Below are positions 33,533 through 43,209 of a stretch of 64,000 nt of DNA, piece by piece; the stretch's first letter is position 1, and every line of letters begins with the position of its first letter. The notes under the pieces were generated by a model. It was not told the origin of the DNA and searched no databases. It saw nothing but the letters and a program-made list of their open reading frames with translations. Location of the stretch: contig NZ_FOSH01000016.1 of assembly GCF_900114205.1 (NCBI RefSeq), positions 1-64,000 of the forward strand. Direction: 5' to 3'. A program made the translations under genes and the position numbers. The DNA comes from Methylophaga sulfidovorans. GTDB taxonomy: Bacteria > Pseudomonadota > Gammaproteobacteria > Nitrosococcales > Methylophagaceae.

Positions 33533-34810
33533 TTGAAACCATCCAACCTGCTGAGCACGGTAAAACTACCGGGCTTTATGAGTTTTATTGCCGTAGCTTT
33601 TATCAATGCGATGGTGGATCTTGGTCATAAGATTATTATTCAAAATACCATTTTCAAGATTTACGATGATCAAAGCCAAGTTGCTCTGACTGCGGTTGTT
33701 AACGGGCTCATTCTGTTACCCTTTATCTTTTTATTTACTCCTGCAGGCTTTCTGTCAGATCGCTTTTCAAAGCCTTTTATCATGAAGGTATCTGCTTTCT
33801 CAGCCATCATCATTACGCTATTAATTACTTTGGCTTATTACAGAGGATGGTTCATTTTTGCCTTTTCCATGACCTTAATACTGGCCATCCAAAGTGCCAT
33901 TTATTCGCCTGCCAAGTATGGCTATATCCGGGAACTGGGTGGAGATGATCACTTATCTCCTGCCAATGGTTTTATTCAGGCAACCACGATTGTTGCCATC
34001 TTAACCGGGATTATTGTCTTTACCGTCTTATTTGAATGGTTACTTATCGACCAGACATTTCATGATGAAGCTTCTTTGATCAAACATATCGCTCCCGCTG
34101 GTTGGCTTTTAGTGATTTTATCTGTAATAGAATGGCGTTTGGCTTGTCGCTTGTCTGAAAGCAGCAGTTCAACTGATACTGCAGAGTTTTCTTGGAAAGA
34201 CTATATAAAAGGCCATTTGCTGAAAACCAATGTGAAACAGCTAAAAACAAACCCCGTTATTTGGTACTCAGTACTGGGCTTATCCTTTTTCTGGGGGATT
34301 TCGCAAACATTTCTCGCCGTATTCCCGGCCTTTGCAAAAATTGTCTTGTCCGAAGATAACACAATGATTATTCAGGGATTGCTAGCCTGTTCAGGTATAG
34401 GCATTGTTGTTGGTTCTCTGCTGGCTGGAACAGGCAAGAAAGGTCATATTAAAACTTCACTGATCCCTGTCGGAGCTATCGGCATGAGCATCATTCTTTT
34501 TATTATTCCTGCATTAAATACTGTCTCAGAATTTGCAGCGGCAATTTTCGGCTTTGGTCTTTTTGGTGGTCTGTTTATTATTCCGTTAAATGCACTTATT
34601 CAGTTACATTCCCCTGAACAATATTTAGGCACCATACTGGCCGGTAATAATTGGATTCAGAACATTGTGATGACGGCATGCCTTATTATGACATTCATCG
34701 CAGCCAAAGCTATGCTATCCAGTAAATTGATATTATTGTTTTTACCCATCATCACGACTCTGTTGGCCTGTTTCGTATGGCAACGCAGTAAACAAGCACA
34801 ACGTACTTGA
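33533..34810 (+). CDS. MFS transporter, LplT (lysophospholipid transporter)-like
   Basis: The 425-residue protein has about twelve membrane helices. The N-terminal half (FMSFIAVAFINAMVDLGHKI, LFTPAGFLSDRFSKPF) resembles LplT and the transporter half of LplT-Aas fusions, which flip lysophospholipids across the inner membrane for re-acylation. No acyltransferase gene is next to it, so the substrate is uncertain. It starts at TTG 33533, 4 bp after uspA, with AAGGA 12 bp upstream; another start is possible. Confidence 0.75.
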   Translation: MKPSNLLSTVKLPGFMSFIAVAFINAMVDLGHKIIIQNTIFKIYDDQSQVALTAVVNGLILLPFIFLFTPAGFLSDRFSKPFIMKVSAFSAIIITLLITLAYYRGWFIFAFSMTLILAIQSAIYSPAKYGYIRELGGDDHLSPANGFIQATTIVAILTGIIVFTVLFEWLLIDQTFHDEASLIKHIAPAGWLLVILSVIEWRLACRLSESSSSTDTAEFSWKDYIKGHLLKTNVKQLKTNPVIWYSVLGLSFFWGISQTFLAVFPAFAKIVLSEDNTMIIQGLLACSGIGIVVGSLLAGTGKKGHIKTSLIPVGAIGMSIILFIIPALNTVSEFAAAIFGFGLFGGLFIIPLNALIQLHSPEQYLGTILAGNNWIQNIVMTACLIMTFIAAKAMLSSKLILLFLPIITTLLACFVWQRSKQAQRT

Positions 34811-34866
34811 TTTAATTAGAGAATTAGTGAATTCTTTTGGACAATTGCCAATATGGATACCAGCGA

Positions 34867-35898
34867 GTGAGTAAAAGATTATCGTTTCCCCCAGTCTATA
34901 AACACGAGTTTCAACAAGCTTCAGAAAATTTACGCCAAACTCTATTGCTTGCGAACCGTCACAAAACGCCTATCACCCCTGTGAACTATGCTGTCTGGTA
35001 CGAATACGTTTCCGGTGATAATCAGGCGTTGATGAACAGTATTGATACCCGTTTAAAGAAAAACGAAACGATAACCCCGGAAGTTACACAATATCTTTAT
35101 GAAAAATATGTACTGATGAGCATGCCTGAACGGCTCAATAATACCAATAATGGCTTAAAACTCGTTGTTGATAATACTCTGGAAAACCTTAGTAAGGTCG
35201 AAGCAACAGCATCTCAGTGCAACCAGGGGTTAACACAGAGCCAAGTGCAACTCGAAACCTGTAACGATATTGATGAACTGAAAACACTGGTTAGCCAGAT
35301 TCTGATAAACACACAACAGATTACCAGTAGCAGTGGCGAATTGAAGACTGAGTTAACACGCTCAACAGAAGAAATCATGAAGCTGCGAAAAGAACTGGAA
35401 AGTGTAAAAGAAATGGCGAGAACCGATAGCCTAACCGGACTATTAAATCGTGGCGCCTTTGATAATGAGCTGCAGTATCTATGTAGCAAAGGTTACGCTT
35501 TCACACTTGTGTTATTTGATATCGATAATTTTAAACGTTTAAATGACAACTTCGGGCATTTGTTAGGCGATAAGGTTCTACAGTTTTTTGCTTCGCTATT
35601 AAAGAATCAGTGTAATGACATTCATCTGGCGGCACGTTTTGGAGGGGAAGAAATGGCCATGATCTTCATGCACTCCAGTCTCGAAGAAACATTTATGATT
35701 ACCGAACAAATTCGCGAGAAATTTTCTGAAAGCCGTCTGAAGAAAAAAGGAAGTAATGAATCCATCGGCCAGGTAACCGTTTCAGCTGGTATCAGCAGCT
35801 ATCAGGATAAAGATAGTCCGATTAGTATAATTGAACGCGCCGATCAGGCGCTTTATCAATCAAAAACCGGCGGCCGTAATCAGGTCAATTTTATTTAA
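34867..35898 (+). CDS. diguanylate cyclase with N-terminal helical sensory region
   Basis: Makes the second messenger cyclic di-GMP from two GTP. The protein has a helical N-terminal domain (TPITPVNYAVWYEYVSGDNQAL, common in GGDEF proteins), a coiled coil around residues 145-190 and a GGDEF domain with RTDSLTGLLNRGAFD, VLFDIDNFKRLND and the active-site loop GGEEM (usual GGDEF/GGEEF, so the last residue is changed but catalytic positions remain). The start is uncertain: GTG 34867 gives 343 residues, TTG 34837 gives 353. No inhibitory RxxD site is evident before the loop. It converges with the cytochrome gene, ends overlapping by 8 bp. Confidence 0.85.
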   Translation: MSKRLSFPPVYKHEFQQASENLRQTLLLANRHKTPITPVNYAVWYEYVSGDNQALMNSIDTRLKKNETITPEVTQYLYEKYVLMSMPERLNNTNNGLKLVVDNTLENLSKVEATASQCNQGLTQSQVQLETCNDIDELKTLVSQILINTQQITSSSGELKTELTRSTEEIMKLRKELESVKEMARTDSLTGLLNRGAFDNELQYLCSKGYAFTLVLFDIDNFKRLNDNFGHLLGDKVLQFFASLLKNQCNDIHLAARFGGEEMAMIFMHSSLEETFMITEQIREKFSESRLKKKGSNESIGQVTVSAGISSYQDKDSPISIIERADQALYQSKTGGRNQVNFI

Positions 35899-36175
35899 AA
35901 TGATAAAACGTCGAATTTAAATAATCGACCACAGAGCGTTTTTGTTGGTCAGTCCAGCTAACATCAGCCGCTTTAACACAATAAGAGACCCTTTTTTCAA
36001 GTCCCGCCAGACTTTTCACTGTCTTATCCGTTCGCCTATAGAGCTGATAAGGATCACCACCTCCCAGCGAGGCATGACACTGCAAGCAAGCAGTATCATG
36101 CAGCTGTTTTCCATCAGCATACACAATACTGCTTAATAACAGTCCGCCAGCAAAGACAATTATTTTATACATCAT
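35891..36175 (-). CDS. small periplasmic c-type cytochrome
   Basis: A 94-residue product with a signal peptide (about 1-18), one haem site CLQCH and a C-terminal helix ending in VDYLNSTFYHFK. A later Met for axial ligation is not obvious. It starts one base after the stop of the M48 protease gene and is probably cotranscribed with it. It could carry electrons in the periplasm; there is no sign it is the XoxF partner XoxG, which is larger. Confidence 0.8.
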   Translation of the reverse strand: MMYKIIVFAGGLLLSSIVYADGKQLHDTACLQCHASLGGGDPYQLYRRTDKTVKSLAGLEKRVSYCVKAADVSWTDQQKRSVVDYLNSTFYHFK

Positions 36176-36176
36176 C

Positions 36177-37421
36177 TCAGGCAGAATTCGTTTGTAAATG
36201 AGCAATCCGCATCGCTGCCGGAGGATGTGAGTCATAAACAGCAGAAACCAGTGGATCAGGTGTTAACGTACTCGCATTTTCTTTATACAAAGCCACCAAA
36301 GCCGCAATTAAGTCATCAGCACTAGATACAGATGCAGCATAGGCATCAGCTTCATATTCATACTTCCGTGACAGTGATGTCATCAGCGGATGTAAAAAGA
36401 ACATAAATACTGGAATGACTAACATAAACAAAGCAAGAGCCATGGCATTTGATTGCTGGCTGACACCTAAACCGTCATAAAACCATGTCTGAGCAGATGC
36501 CCAGCCAAGAAGTGCCAGACCGATCAGACTAATTACCGCCATAACCACCATATTTTTCACAACATGCTTACGGCGGAAATGACCTAATTCATGAGCAAGG
36601 ACCGCTTCGATCTGATCTTCATTTAGCGTGTTAAGTAAGGTATCAAAAAAGACGATACGTTTATTACTCCCCAAGCCTGTGAAATAAGCATTGCCATGTC
36701 CACTACGACGAGAGCCATCCATCACAAAAATACCCTGACTTTTAAAGCCGCAACGCGCTAATAAATTTTCTACTCGCTGCTGTAAATCAGCATCATCCAA
36801 TGGTGTAAATTTATTAAACAGCGGTGCAATAAAGGCAGGATACGCCCACATCATAAACAGCCCAAAGCCAATCCAGGCTGCCCATAGATATAACCACCAA
36901 AACTCACCCGTACTCTGCATCATCCATAACGCTACCCAGATGAGTAAAGCCCCCATGACAACCGTTAGCAGCAGTTGTTTAACAAAGTCTGAAAAGAACA
37001 AGACTGGCGTATTACGATTAAAGCCAAATTTATCTTCTAAAACAAAGGTTCTGTAATAAGAAAAAGGTAAATCTAATAACGATCCGATAACAATAAAGCT
37101 CAATAAAAACAGAACACCGCCAAGCATGGGTGACAATCCCAGCCCATCCCAGGCATTAGAAAGTAATGCCAGACCGCCGCCAAATGTCCATACCAGAAGA
37201 ATAATCACGCCATAGATATTTTCTTTGCGTCCAAACTGGCCTTTCGCCACCGTGTAGTCTGCCGCTTTTTGGTGAGCACTCAGGCTGATTTGATCTTCAA
37301 AGGCTTTAGGAACCTTATCGCGATGAGCCTGAACGTGTTTACCTTGTCGTATTGATAACCAGAGTTCTGTTACTGTCATCAAAAACAAAGCCGCTAAAAA
37401 TATCCAGCTAAATTCGTTCAT
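36177..37421 (-). CDS. M48-family zinc metallopeptidase (Ste24/CAAX protease-like)
   Basis: The 414-residue membrane protease has several membrane helices, an N-terminal Ste24-type domain (FSYYRTFVLEDKFGFNRNTP) and the zinc motif HELGHFRRKH; the third ligand Glu is in the later KYEYEADAYAASV. Bacterial members act on membrane or exported proteins; CAAX processing is not expected. It is divergent from orn. Confidence 0.9.
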   Translation of the reverse strand: MNEFSWIFLAALFLMTVTELWLSIRQGKHVQAHRDKVPKAFEDQISLSAHQKAADYTVAKGQFGRKENIYGVIILLVWTFGGGLALLSNAWDGLGLSPMLGGVLFLLSFIVIGSLLDLPFSYYRTFVLEDKFGFNRNTPVLFFSDFVKQLLLTVVMGALLIWVALWMMQSTGEFWWLYLWAAWIGFGLFMMWAYPAFIAPLFNKFTPLDDADLQQRVENLLARCGFKSQGIFVMDGSRRSGHGNAYFTGLGSNKRIVFFDTLLNTLNEDQIEAVLAHELGHFRRKHVVKNMVVMAVISLIGLALLGWASAQTWFYDGLGVSQQSNAMALALFMLVIPVFMFFLHPLMTSLSRKYEYEADAYAASVSSADDLIAALVALYKENASTLTPDPLVSAVYDSHPPAAMRIAHLQTNSA

Positions 37422-37535
37422 AAATTTATGTCCAATTTGAATCTTTATAAAATGTCATGCAGAGTAGCCTTTGATACAATCTGTGGCAAGTTAGTTCAAT
37501 CAGCCTAAACCCAACTCAACAAAAAGACGGAGATC

Positions 37536-38093
37536 ATGGCAAAAAGTAAAAATAACCTCATCTGGATCGATCTGGAAATGACCGGTCTTGATACCAATAA
37601 TGACTATATCATTGAAATTGCCACTATTGTGACAGATGCACAACTCAATGTCTTAGCTGAAGGCCCTATTTTAGCCATTCATCAGAGTGATGCCATATTA
37701 AATGGCATGGATGAATGGAATACTCGCCAGCATGGCAAATCTGGTCTGGTTGAACGTGTCCGCAATAGCGAGCTAAACGAGGCCGAAGCGGAGCAACAAA
37801 CCCTTGAGTTTCTGAAGAAATACGTTCCTGCAGGTGTCTCACCAATGTGTGGCAACAGTATCTGTCAGGATCGTCGCTTTCTTGCCCGTTGCATGCCAGA
37901 GCTGGAAGCCTATTTCCACTACCGTAATCTTGATGTGAGCAGTCTGAAAGAACTCGCTCGACGCTGGGCGCCAAAAGTCGAAAAAAGTTTCAAAAAACGT
38001 TCTTCCCATCTGGCGATGGATGACATCAAAGACTCTATTCGCGAGTTGGAACATTACCGAGAACATTTCATCAAGCTTCCTGAAGACGAATAA
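37536..38093 (+). CDS. orn: oligoribonuclease
   Basis: 3'-5' exoribonuclease that degrades 2-5 nt RNAs and pGpG to mononucleotides. The 185-residue DEDDh enzyme has [10 protein letters not shown] (first two acidic ligands), [30 protein letters not shown] in pattern and [12 protein letters not shown] with the catalytic His and Asp. Because pGpG is a product of c-di-GMP breakdown it complements the diguanylate cyclase nearby, though linkage is only positional. Confidence 0.97.
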   Translation: MAKSKNNLIWIDLEMTGLDTNNDYIIEIATIVTDAQLNVLAEGPILAIHQSDAILNGMDEWNTRQHGKSGLVERVRNSELNEAEAEQQTLEFLKKYVPAGVSPMCGNSICQDRRFLARCMPELEAYFHYRNLDVSSLKELARRWAPKVEKSFKKRSSHLAMDDIKDSIRELEHYREHFIKLPEDE

Positions 38094-38110
38094 TCACCGT
38101 TCACATTGAT

Positions 38111-38147
38111 TTCACAGATAGCGCGACAAGCTATCTGTGAAATTATT
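38111..38147 (+). terminator. orn terminator
   Basis: A perfect 13-bp inverted repeat (38111-38123 with 38131-38143, 7-nt loop) ends in a T-rich tract just after orn. Confidence 0.8.
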
Positions 38148-38159
38148 TAGTGAACAAAC

Positions 38160-38333
38160 GTGATCCATAATAAAACCACACTTCCTCAAAAAATCTGCCC
38201 TGTTTGCCAACGCCCTCCTAACTGGCTTAGTAAATGGCAAACCTTAATTCATTCTCAATCCCCTATCCTCGACCGATACCATGTCATGGCCGCTGCTAAA
38301 GTCTCTGCCATATTGAAAAGAAATCATCCATGA
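38160..38333 (+). CDS. short ORF resembling DUF2256, possibly degraded
   Basis: A GTG-started frame of 57 codons reads LPQKICPVCQRPPNWLSKW near its start, which is the start of DUF2256 (LPxKxCPVCxRPFxWRxKW). The second cysteine pair (YCSxxC) expected downstream is missing in this frame, while a neighbouring frame contains a C-x3-C. A frameshift in the second half is therefore likely. DUF2256 genes often sit beside photolyase or cryptochrome genes, as here. It may be a decayed gene. Confidence 0.4.
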   Translation: MIHNKTTLPQKICPVCQRPPNWLSKWQTLIHSQSPILDRYHVMAAAKVSAILKRNHP

Positions 38334-38384
38334 GTATGCCTCATGATCATTCCAATATATCGGCATAAAGAATAAGGAACCCTA

Positions 38385-39779
38385 ATGTCAGCATCACAAT
38401 TAGTCTGGTTAAGAAATGAGCTGCGTTTAGATGATAATCCAGCAATTGCACAGGCCCAGCAAGGTGGTGATATTCAGGTGCTTTTTATTGCTACACCCAA
38501 GCAATGGCAACAACACGATGAATCGGATGCCAAATTGGGGCTGAAAGCGGCCTCGCTCAATGACATCTGTCAGAATCTTGCCAAGAAAGGTATAACGTTT
38601 AGTTTGATAACGGTCGATTATTTTGCCGATGTGCCAAGCGCTTTACTCACTTTTTGTGAGGAAAATAAGATTGCGTCGGTGTGGTTTCAGCAGGAAACAG
38701 CATTGGATGAACGCCGCCGGGATGAACAGGTCACTCAGAAATTATTAGAAAACCATATCGAATGCCATGCTCTTGAGTCAGATCTAATGGTACCGGTGCC
38801 CGTACTTACTCAGCAGCAAGAACCCTACAAGGTGTTCACCCCCTATTACCGGCGCTGGCAAACTATGCTTGAAGACCGTGCCCGTCCCCCATTCGACGAA
38901 CCAGCCAAGCAAGGAAAAGCCATCAAGGTTGAAGACATCAAACCTGATTGGGCAGGTGAATATCGCAATGATCTCTGGCTTGATGAAGAATCTGACATCC
39001 TGCAAAAACTACAGCTGTTTTGCCAGAAAAAGCTCAAAGACTACCCAGACAAACGCGATTATCCGGCAATGCCAGCTACGAGTACCTTATCGCCTTATTT
39101 AACGCTAGGACGTATCGGACCAAGACGTTTATTACATACCATTCAATATTATTGTGCAGAGCAAAACCTACATTGGCAGGATAATGACTGGTTGAGAGAA
39201 CTTGCCTGGCGTGATTTCTACCGACAATTACTGACTCATTTTTCTGAGCTTAATAAAGAAAAACCCTTCAAACCTGAAACAGACAAACTGACATGGAATG
39301 ACAACAAGTCTGATTTTGAAGCCTGGTGTGAAGGCAAAACAGGATTTCCGATTGTCGATGCCGCTATGCGTCAATTAAATCAAACCGGCTGGATGCACAA
39401 TCGGTTACGCATGGTAGCTGCCAGCTTTTTAACCAAGCTTTTATTTATCGACTGGCGCAAAGGGGAAAAGTATTTTATGCAAACCCTGATCGATGGTGAA
39501 TTTGCTGCCAATAATGGTGGCTGGCAATGGAGTGCGTCAACTGGCTGCGATGCAGCGCCTTATTTCAGAGTATTTAATCCTCAGCGGCAATCGGAGAAAT
39601 TTGATCCTGATGGTGAGTTTATCCGACACTTTGTACCAGAACTATCACCACTTTCTGCAAAGCAGATTCATGCCCCCACAACGGCGCAATGCAAAGAACT
39701 TGGTTACCCAGAACCGGTGATTGATTATAAAAAAGCCAGACAGCAGGCGATCAATGCCTTTGATGAATTAAAACAGTGA
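38385..39779 (+). CDS. phrB: deoxyribodipyrimidine photo-lyase
   Basis: Light-driven enzyme that splits UV pyrimidine dimers using reduced FAD and an antenna pigment. The 464-residue protein has the N-terminal antenna-binding Rossmann domain (LVWLRNELRLDDNPAI) and the FAD-binding C-terminal domain (WLRELAWRDFYRQLL, TGFPIVDAAMRQLNQTGWMHNRLRM, NNGGWQWSASTGCDAAPYFRVFNP in pattern). Class I CPD photolyase is most likely. It follows the DUF2256 remnant. Confidence 0.95.
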   Translation: MSASQLVWLRNELRLDDNPAIAQAQQGGDIQVLFIATPKQWQQHDESDAKLGLKAASLNDICQNLAKKGITFSLITVDYFADVPSALLTFCEENKIASVWFQQETALDERRRDEQVTQKLLENHIECHALESDLMVPVPVLTQQQEPYKVFTPYYRRWQTMLEDRARPPFDEPAKQGKAIKVEDIKPDWAGEYRNDLWLDEESDILQKLQLFCQKKLKDYPDKRDYPAMPATSTLSPYLTLGRIGPRRLLHTIQYYCAEQNLHWQDNDWLRELAWRDFYRQLLTHFSELNKEKPFKPETDKLTWNDNKSDFEAWCEGKTGFPIVDAAMRQLNQTGWMHNRLRMVAASFLTKLLFIDWRKGEKYFMQTLIDGEFAANNGGWQWSASTGCDAAPYFRVFNPQRQSEKFDPDGEFIRHFVPELSPLSAKQIHAPTTAQCKELGYPEPVIDYKKARQQAINAFDELKQ

Positions 39780-39835
39780 GTTCTTATTGATTTTTAATTA
39801 TTTTATATGACATTGATTTCAATTATTATTCTGTC

Positions 39836-41209
39836 ATGTTCAATAAAAAATTTCGTGGTCATAGCGATCCTTCACTGCAAACACTGGATCCTGATTCACT
39901 AGCCCAATTAAACCAACAAGCCGCTAGGGATTTAGCAAAGCGTTCTATCCCTGGTGGTTTGATCGTTTTATTAGCACTGCTTATATCTGCCCATTACTCA
40001 CCTATTATTGAAGACGCTACGTTATTTACCTATCTGTTAATTGGTTTAATGACGATGGTCTTTTTTAGTCGGTTATATCTGGTTTATCTACTCTTAAAAA
40101 AAACACTACCCGATTGATAAATGGCTTAGGCTCACGTTTATTGTTTTCTTTTTCTCATCGGCCATCTGGGGCATCTATGTCGCAGTAAGTCTTTATCTCT
40201 ACCAAACTCTCTTTACCAATATGGTTATTTTAATGTTCACCATTGGTATCGCAGCAGGAGCCTTATCCAGCCTTTTTATATGGAAATATCTGGCTCAGAT
40301 GTACTTATATATGGTTTTTTTACCTATCATCGTGTCAACCATGCTTAAGTGGGAAATGGCGACTGTCAGTGTTTTGTTTGGGCTTATTTCCTATATGGCC
40401 TTTCTGTTAGTTCAGGCCAATCGTGCCAATGCGGAATACTGGCAATCACTTTATCTCACCAAAATTCTTCAGCAACAAACCACTGAACTGATAAACGCAA
40501 AAGAACAGGCGGAAAAAGCCAATCTGGCTAAGACTGAGTTTTTATCCAGTATGAGTCATGAACTCAGGACACCACTGAACGCTATTTTAGGCTTTACCCA
40601 GTTGCTGGCCACCGACCCTGACACTCCACCACGTTCGCAACAAGCTGAAAATCTGGAACACATCATGGTAGCCAGTAAACACTTACTGACATTAGTCAAT
40701 CAGGTGCTTGATTTGGCAAAAGTGGAAAGTGGTCATCTGGATTTAACTATCAAGCCAACCAATATTGGCGCTATCGTCAATGACTGTCTATCGCTGGTCG
40801 ATACCTTGGCAAAACAAAAAACCTGACCTTTGTAATTGCAGATAATCCCGAGCTGTTAGTTAATGCTGACCCAATGCGTTTAAAACAAATCCTGATAAAT
40901 TTACTCAGTAATGCCATCAAATATAACCGCCGGGGAGGCAGTTTAATGTTGGAATACAAAAAACAAGCTAACTCACTTCGGGTATTAGTCATTGATACTG
41001 GACATGGCATTTCTCAGGAGCATCAACGATTATTGTTCTCTAGTTTTTCACGACTAGGCCAGGAAAACTCGACAACAGAAGGCAGTGGCGTTGGACTGGT
41101 TATCACGAAAAAATTAATTGAAGCCATGGGTGGACGCATAGGTTATCAAAGTAAAGAAAACCTAGGTTCGACCTTTTGGTTTGAACTACCTCTGGTGAAA
41201 AACAACTAA
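39836..41209 (+). pseudogene. membrane sensor histidine kinase interrupted by two frameshifts
   Basis: One gene is spread over three frames. The first part (39836 to about 40100) and the second (about 40104 to 40820) hold six or so membrane helices and then the HisKA phosphoacceptor helix FLSSMSHELRTPLNAILGF. The third part (about 40822-41209) holds the ATPase domain with N box NLLSNAIKYN, DTGHGIS and GSGVGLVITKKLIEAMGG. The first break is at an A8 run (40096-40103), where removing one A joins the frames. The second is at an A6 run (40816-40821), where adding one A joins them. Everything else is well conserved. It could be a recent pseudogene or a homopolymer sequencing artefact. No response regulator is adjacent. 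Confidence 0.8.
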
Positions 41210-41220
41210 TCCAGATATCA

Positions 41221-43155
41221 CTACTTCAATGCCGCAACCAATGATTTCAGTTCCTCACTGATATGCGTCAAATCTTTCCCTGAATGTCCGATACCAACAA
41301 TATGCTGATTTACATCAATTGAGCTGGATTTAATCTGCTCAGCAGCACGGGCAATCTCATCTACTGTCGCAGTTTGCTGCTGTGTTGCTGCTGCAATTGA
41401 TGAGTTCATCTGAGACATTTTATCCATTGCCAAGACAACGGGTGCCATCGACAAATTAGCGTCATCAGCTTGCTTGGCACACGATTTTGCAGCCGCACTC
41501 TGACGGCTGACAATACTTGTCGCTTCAGCGCCCGAAGTCGTTAGCAGCTCAATAATGGTTTTAATTTCTTCCGTTGACTCTGTCGTTCTTGATGCCAACA
41601 GCCGAACTTCGTCAGCCACGACAGCAAAACCTCTACCGTGTTCACCGGCTCTAGCGGCTTCAATTGCTGCATTCAGTGCCAGCAGATTCGTCTGTTCAGC
41701 AACATTCTGAATCACTTCCAGAACGGACTGAATATTCTTGCTGTTTTGCTCCAGACGATGAATGACCACTTCAGCGTCTAATAGATCGCTGGCTAATTGC
41801 TGAGTTGCTGCTGACGCTTCGTTGAGTTTGTTTCGTGCAGATAAAGTTGCCTCATTAGCCTGAAAGACCTGTTCCGAAGCCTCAGTCGCATTATTCGCCA
41901 CCTCCTTAAATGAATATGACAGTTGCATTACGGCTGTGGCGACTTGATCGGTTGTTTGCTGTTGCTGCAAGGTGAGTGTTGATGTGACCTCTGATTCTGT
42001 TTTTAAAGATCGACTGGCATCTATCAAAGTCTGCGCCTGGCTGTTTAATTTATCTATTAAATCTGCAAGGTACTGCTGAAGATGGCGTGCGGCATCCACC
42101 ACAGAATTGGTTTCAACAAAAGCCAGTTCAGAGCTCAGTTCCTGTTGGTAATCGCCATTTAGCATGGCTTTAAAAAAATCATCTAGCTTCAGAAGAAACC
42201 GCATAAGCCGGTTCTGCATGACAAACTGCATACACAACGCCGGAACGATAAATAATGCCGCCAACAAAATCAGCCATTGTAAACGTTGGGTGATGTCCGT
42301 CTTTATCTGACTAATCTTTTTTTCGTAGTTTGCCAGCATCGCCTGAAAAGCCTGCATCTTTTGGTTTAGTCCATCCCTGCTGGCTGTAACTTGTCGCTGC
42401 ATAGTCAAGGTATTGTTAAGTTCTTTTTCGTAACGTTGAGTCAGGCTGTGCAAAGACGCGATACTGAGCTCACCTATTTCATCTGGTTCTTCTACTATTA
42501 ATGCCTCTTCATCAACTTCTGTATAGACACCAAAGCGGGGCATGACTTTTAATTGGTTAATCAGCTCAGCGAAATGCTGATTTTCATCTAATAAGCTTTT
42601 CTCAATGACCTTATCCTGAGTCTCAAGATAACGTTGGCGGTAATGTGAAATTTGATTCAGACTGTGTTCGAGTTCCACCAGCACCTGAAGGAATGCAGCA
42701 ATCTGTGCCACAGGTGTTGATTGTGCTTTTTCTGCATAACGATTCAAACTTAATAAGTCGCCATTTCGTTCACGTTCGTTATTCATTAATAAGGTTTGTG
42801 GATTGGCTGAAAGCTTGCCCGCAGAACGTACCTGCTGGACTTCCGATTGCAAGGCATCGATGCCTTTTTGAATCGCCTTATTATCTGCCTCGCTCAACCA
42901 GTCAAACGTTTTTGTTTTCATGGCATCAAGCTGATTTTCTGCATCCTGAAGTAAGTTGGCCTGTCCTGTCGCTAAATACCGCTCCAGCAATATACGTGTA
43001 TCGATATCAAAGGCATTACGGTACTGCTTAAACTCCTGAGTGATTTGATAAGGTTTATCGAGTTGATACCAACCCCAGATAGCGACAACAGATGACAAAA
43101 TAAGAGCAAAAACAATAATGAAGGTAATAAGGCGGGATACAAACGATAATTTCAC
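41221..43155 (-). CDS. methyl-accepting chemotaxis protein
   Basis: The 644-residue transmembrane receptor has an N-terminal membrane helix (about 10-30), a long helical periplasmic sensor region (about 35-285), a second helix ([20 protein letters not shown]), a HAMP-like linker and the MCP signalling hairpin with the highly conserved tip [32 protein letters not shown] in pattern. No C-terminal CheR pentapeptide is present (ends SLVAALK). The ligand is unknown. Confidence 0.92.
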   Translation of the reverse strand: MKLSFVSRLITFIIVFALILSSVVAIWGWYQLDKPYQITQEFKQYRNAFDIDTRILLERYLATGQANLLQDAENQLDAMKTKTFDWLSEADNKAIQKGIDALQSEVQQVRSAGKLSANPQTLLMNNERERNGDLLSLNRYAEKAQSTPVAQIAAFLQVLVELEHSLNQISHYRQRYLETQDKVIEKSLLDENQHFAELINQLKVMPRFGVYTEVDEEALIVEEPDEIGELSIASLHSLTQRYEKELNNTLTMQRQVTASRDGLNQKMQAFQAMLANYEKKISQIKTDITQRLQWLILLAALFIVPALCMQFVMQNRLMRFLLKLDDFFKAMLNGDYQQELSSELAFVETNSVVDAARHLQQYLADLIDKLNSQAQTLIDASRSLKTESEVTSTLTLQQQQTTDQVATAVMQLSYSFKEVANNATEASEQVFQANEATLSARNKLNEASAATQQLASDLLDAEVVIHRLEQNSKNIQSVLEVIQNVAEQTNLLALNAAIEAARAGEHGRGFAVVADEVRLLASRTTESTEEIKTIIELLTTSGAEATSIVSRQSAAAKSCAKQADDANLSMAPVVLAMDKMSQMNSSIAAATQQQTATVDEIARAAEQIKSSSIDVNQHIVGIGHSGKDLTHISEELKSLVAALK

Positions 43156-43209
43156 TTAACTTCTCGGCAGTCAAAAACAGGCTGAGTGTAAAGTGAGTCA
43201 ATGACAAGT

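Noticed and set aside
35891-36175. XoxG, the cytochrome partner of XoxF
   Set aside because: It is too small, far from xoxF and paired with a protease gene.
39836-40826. Programmed ribosomal frameshifting in the histidine kinase
   Set aside because: The two breaks need opposite corrections at plain A runs and lack a recognisable stimulatory structure; an error or pseudogene explains them more simply.
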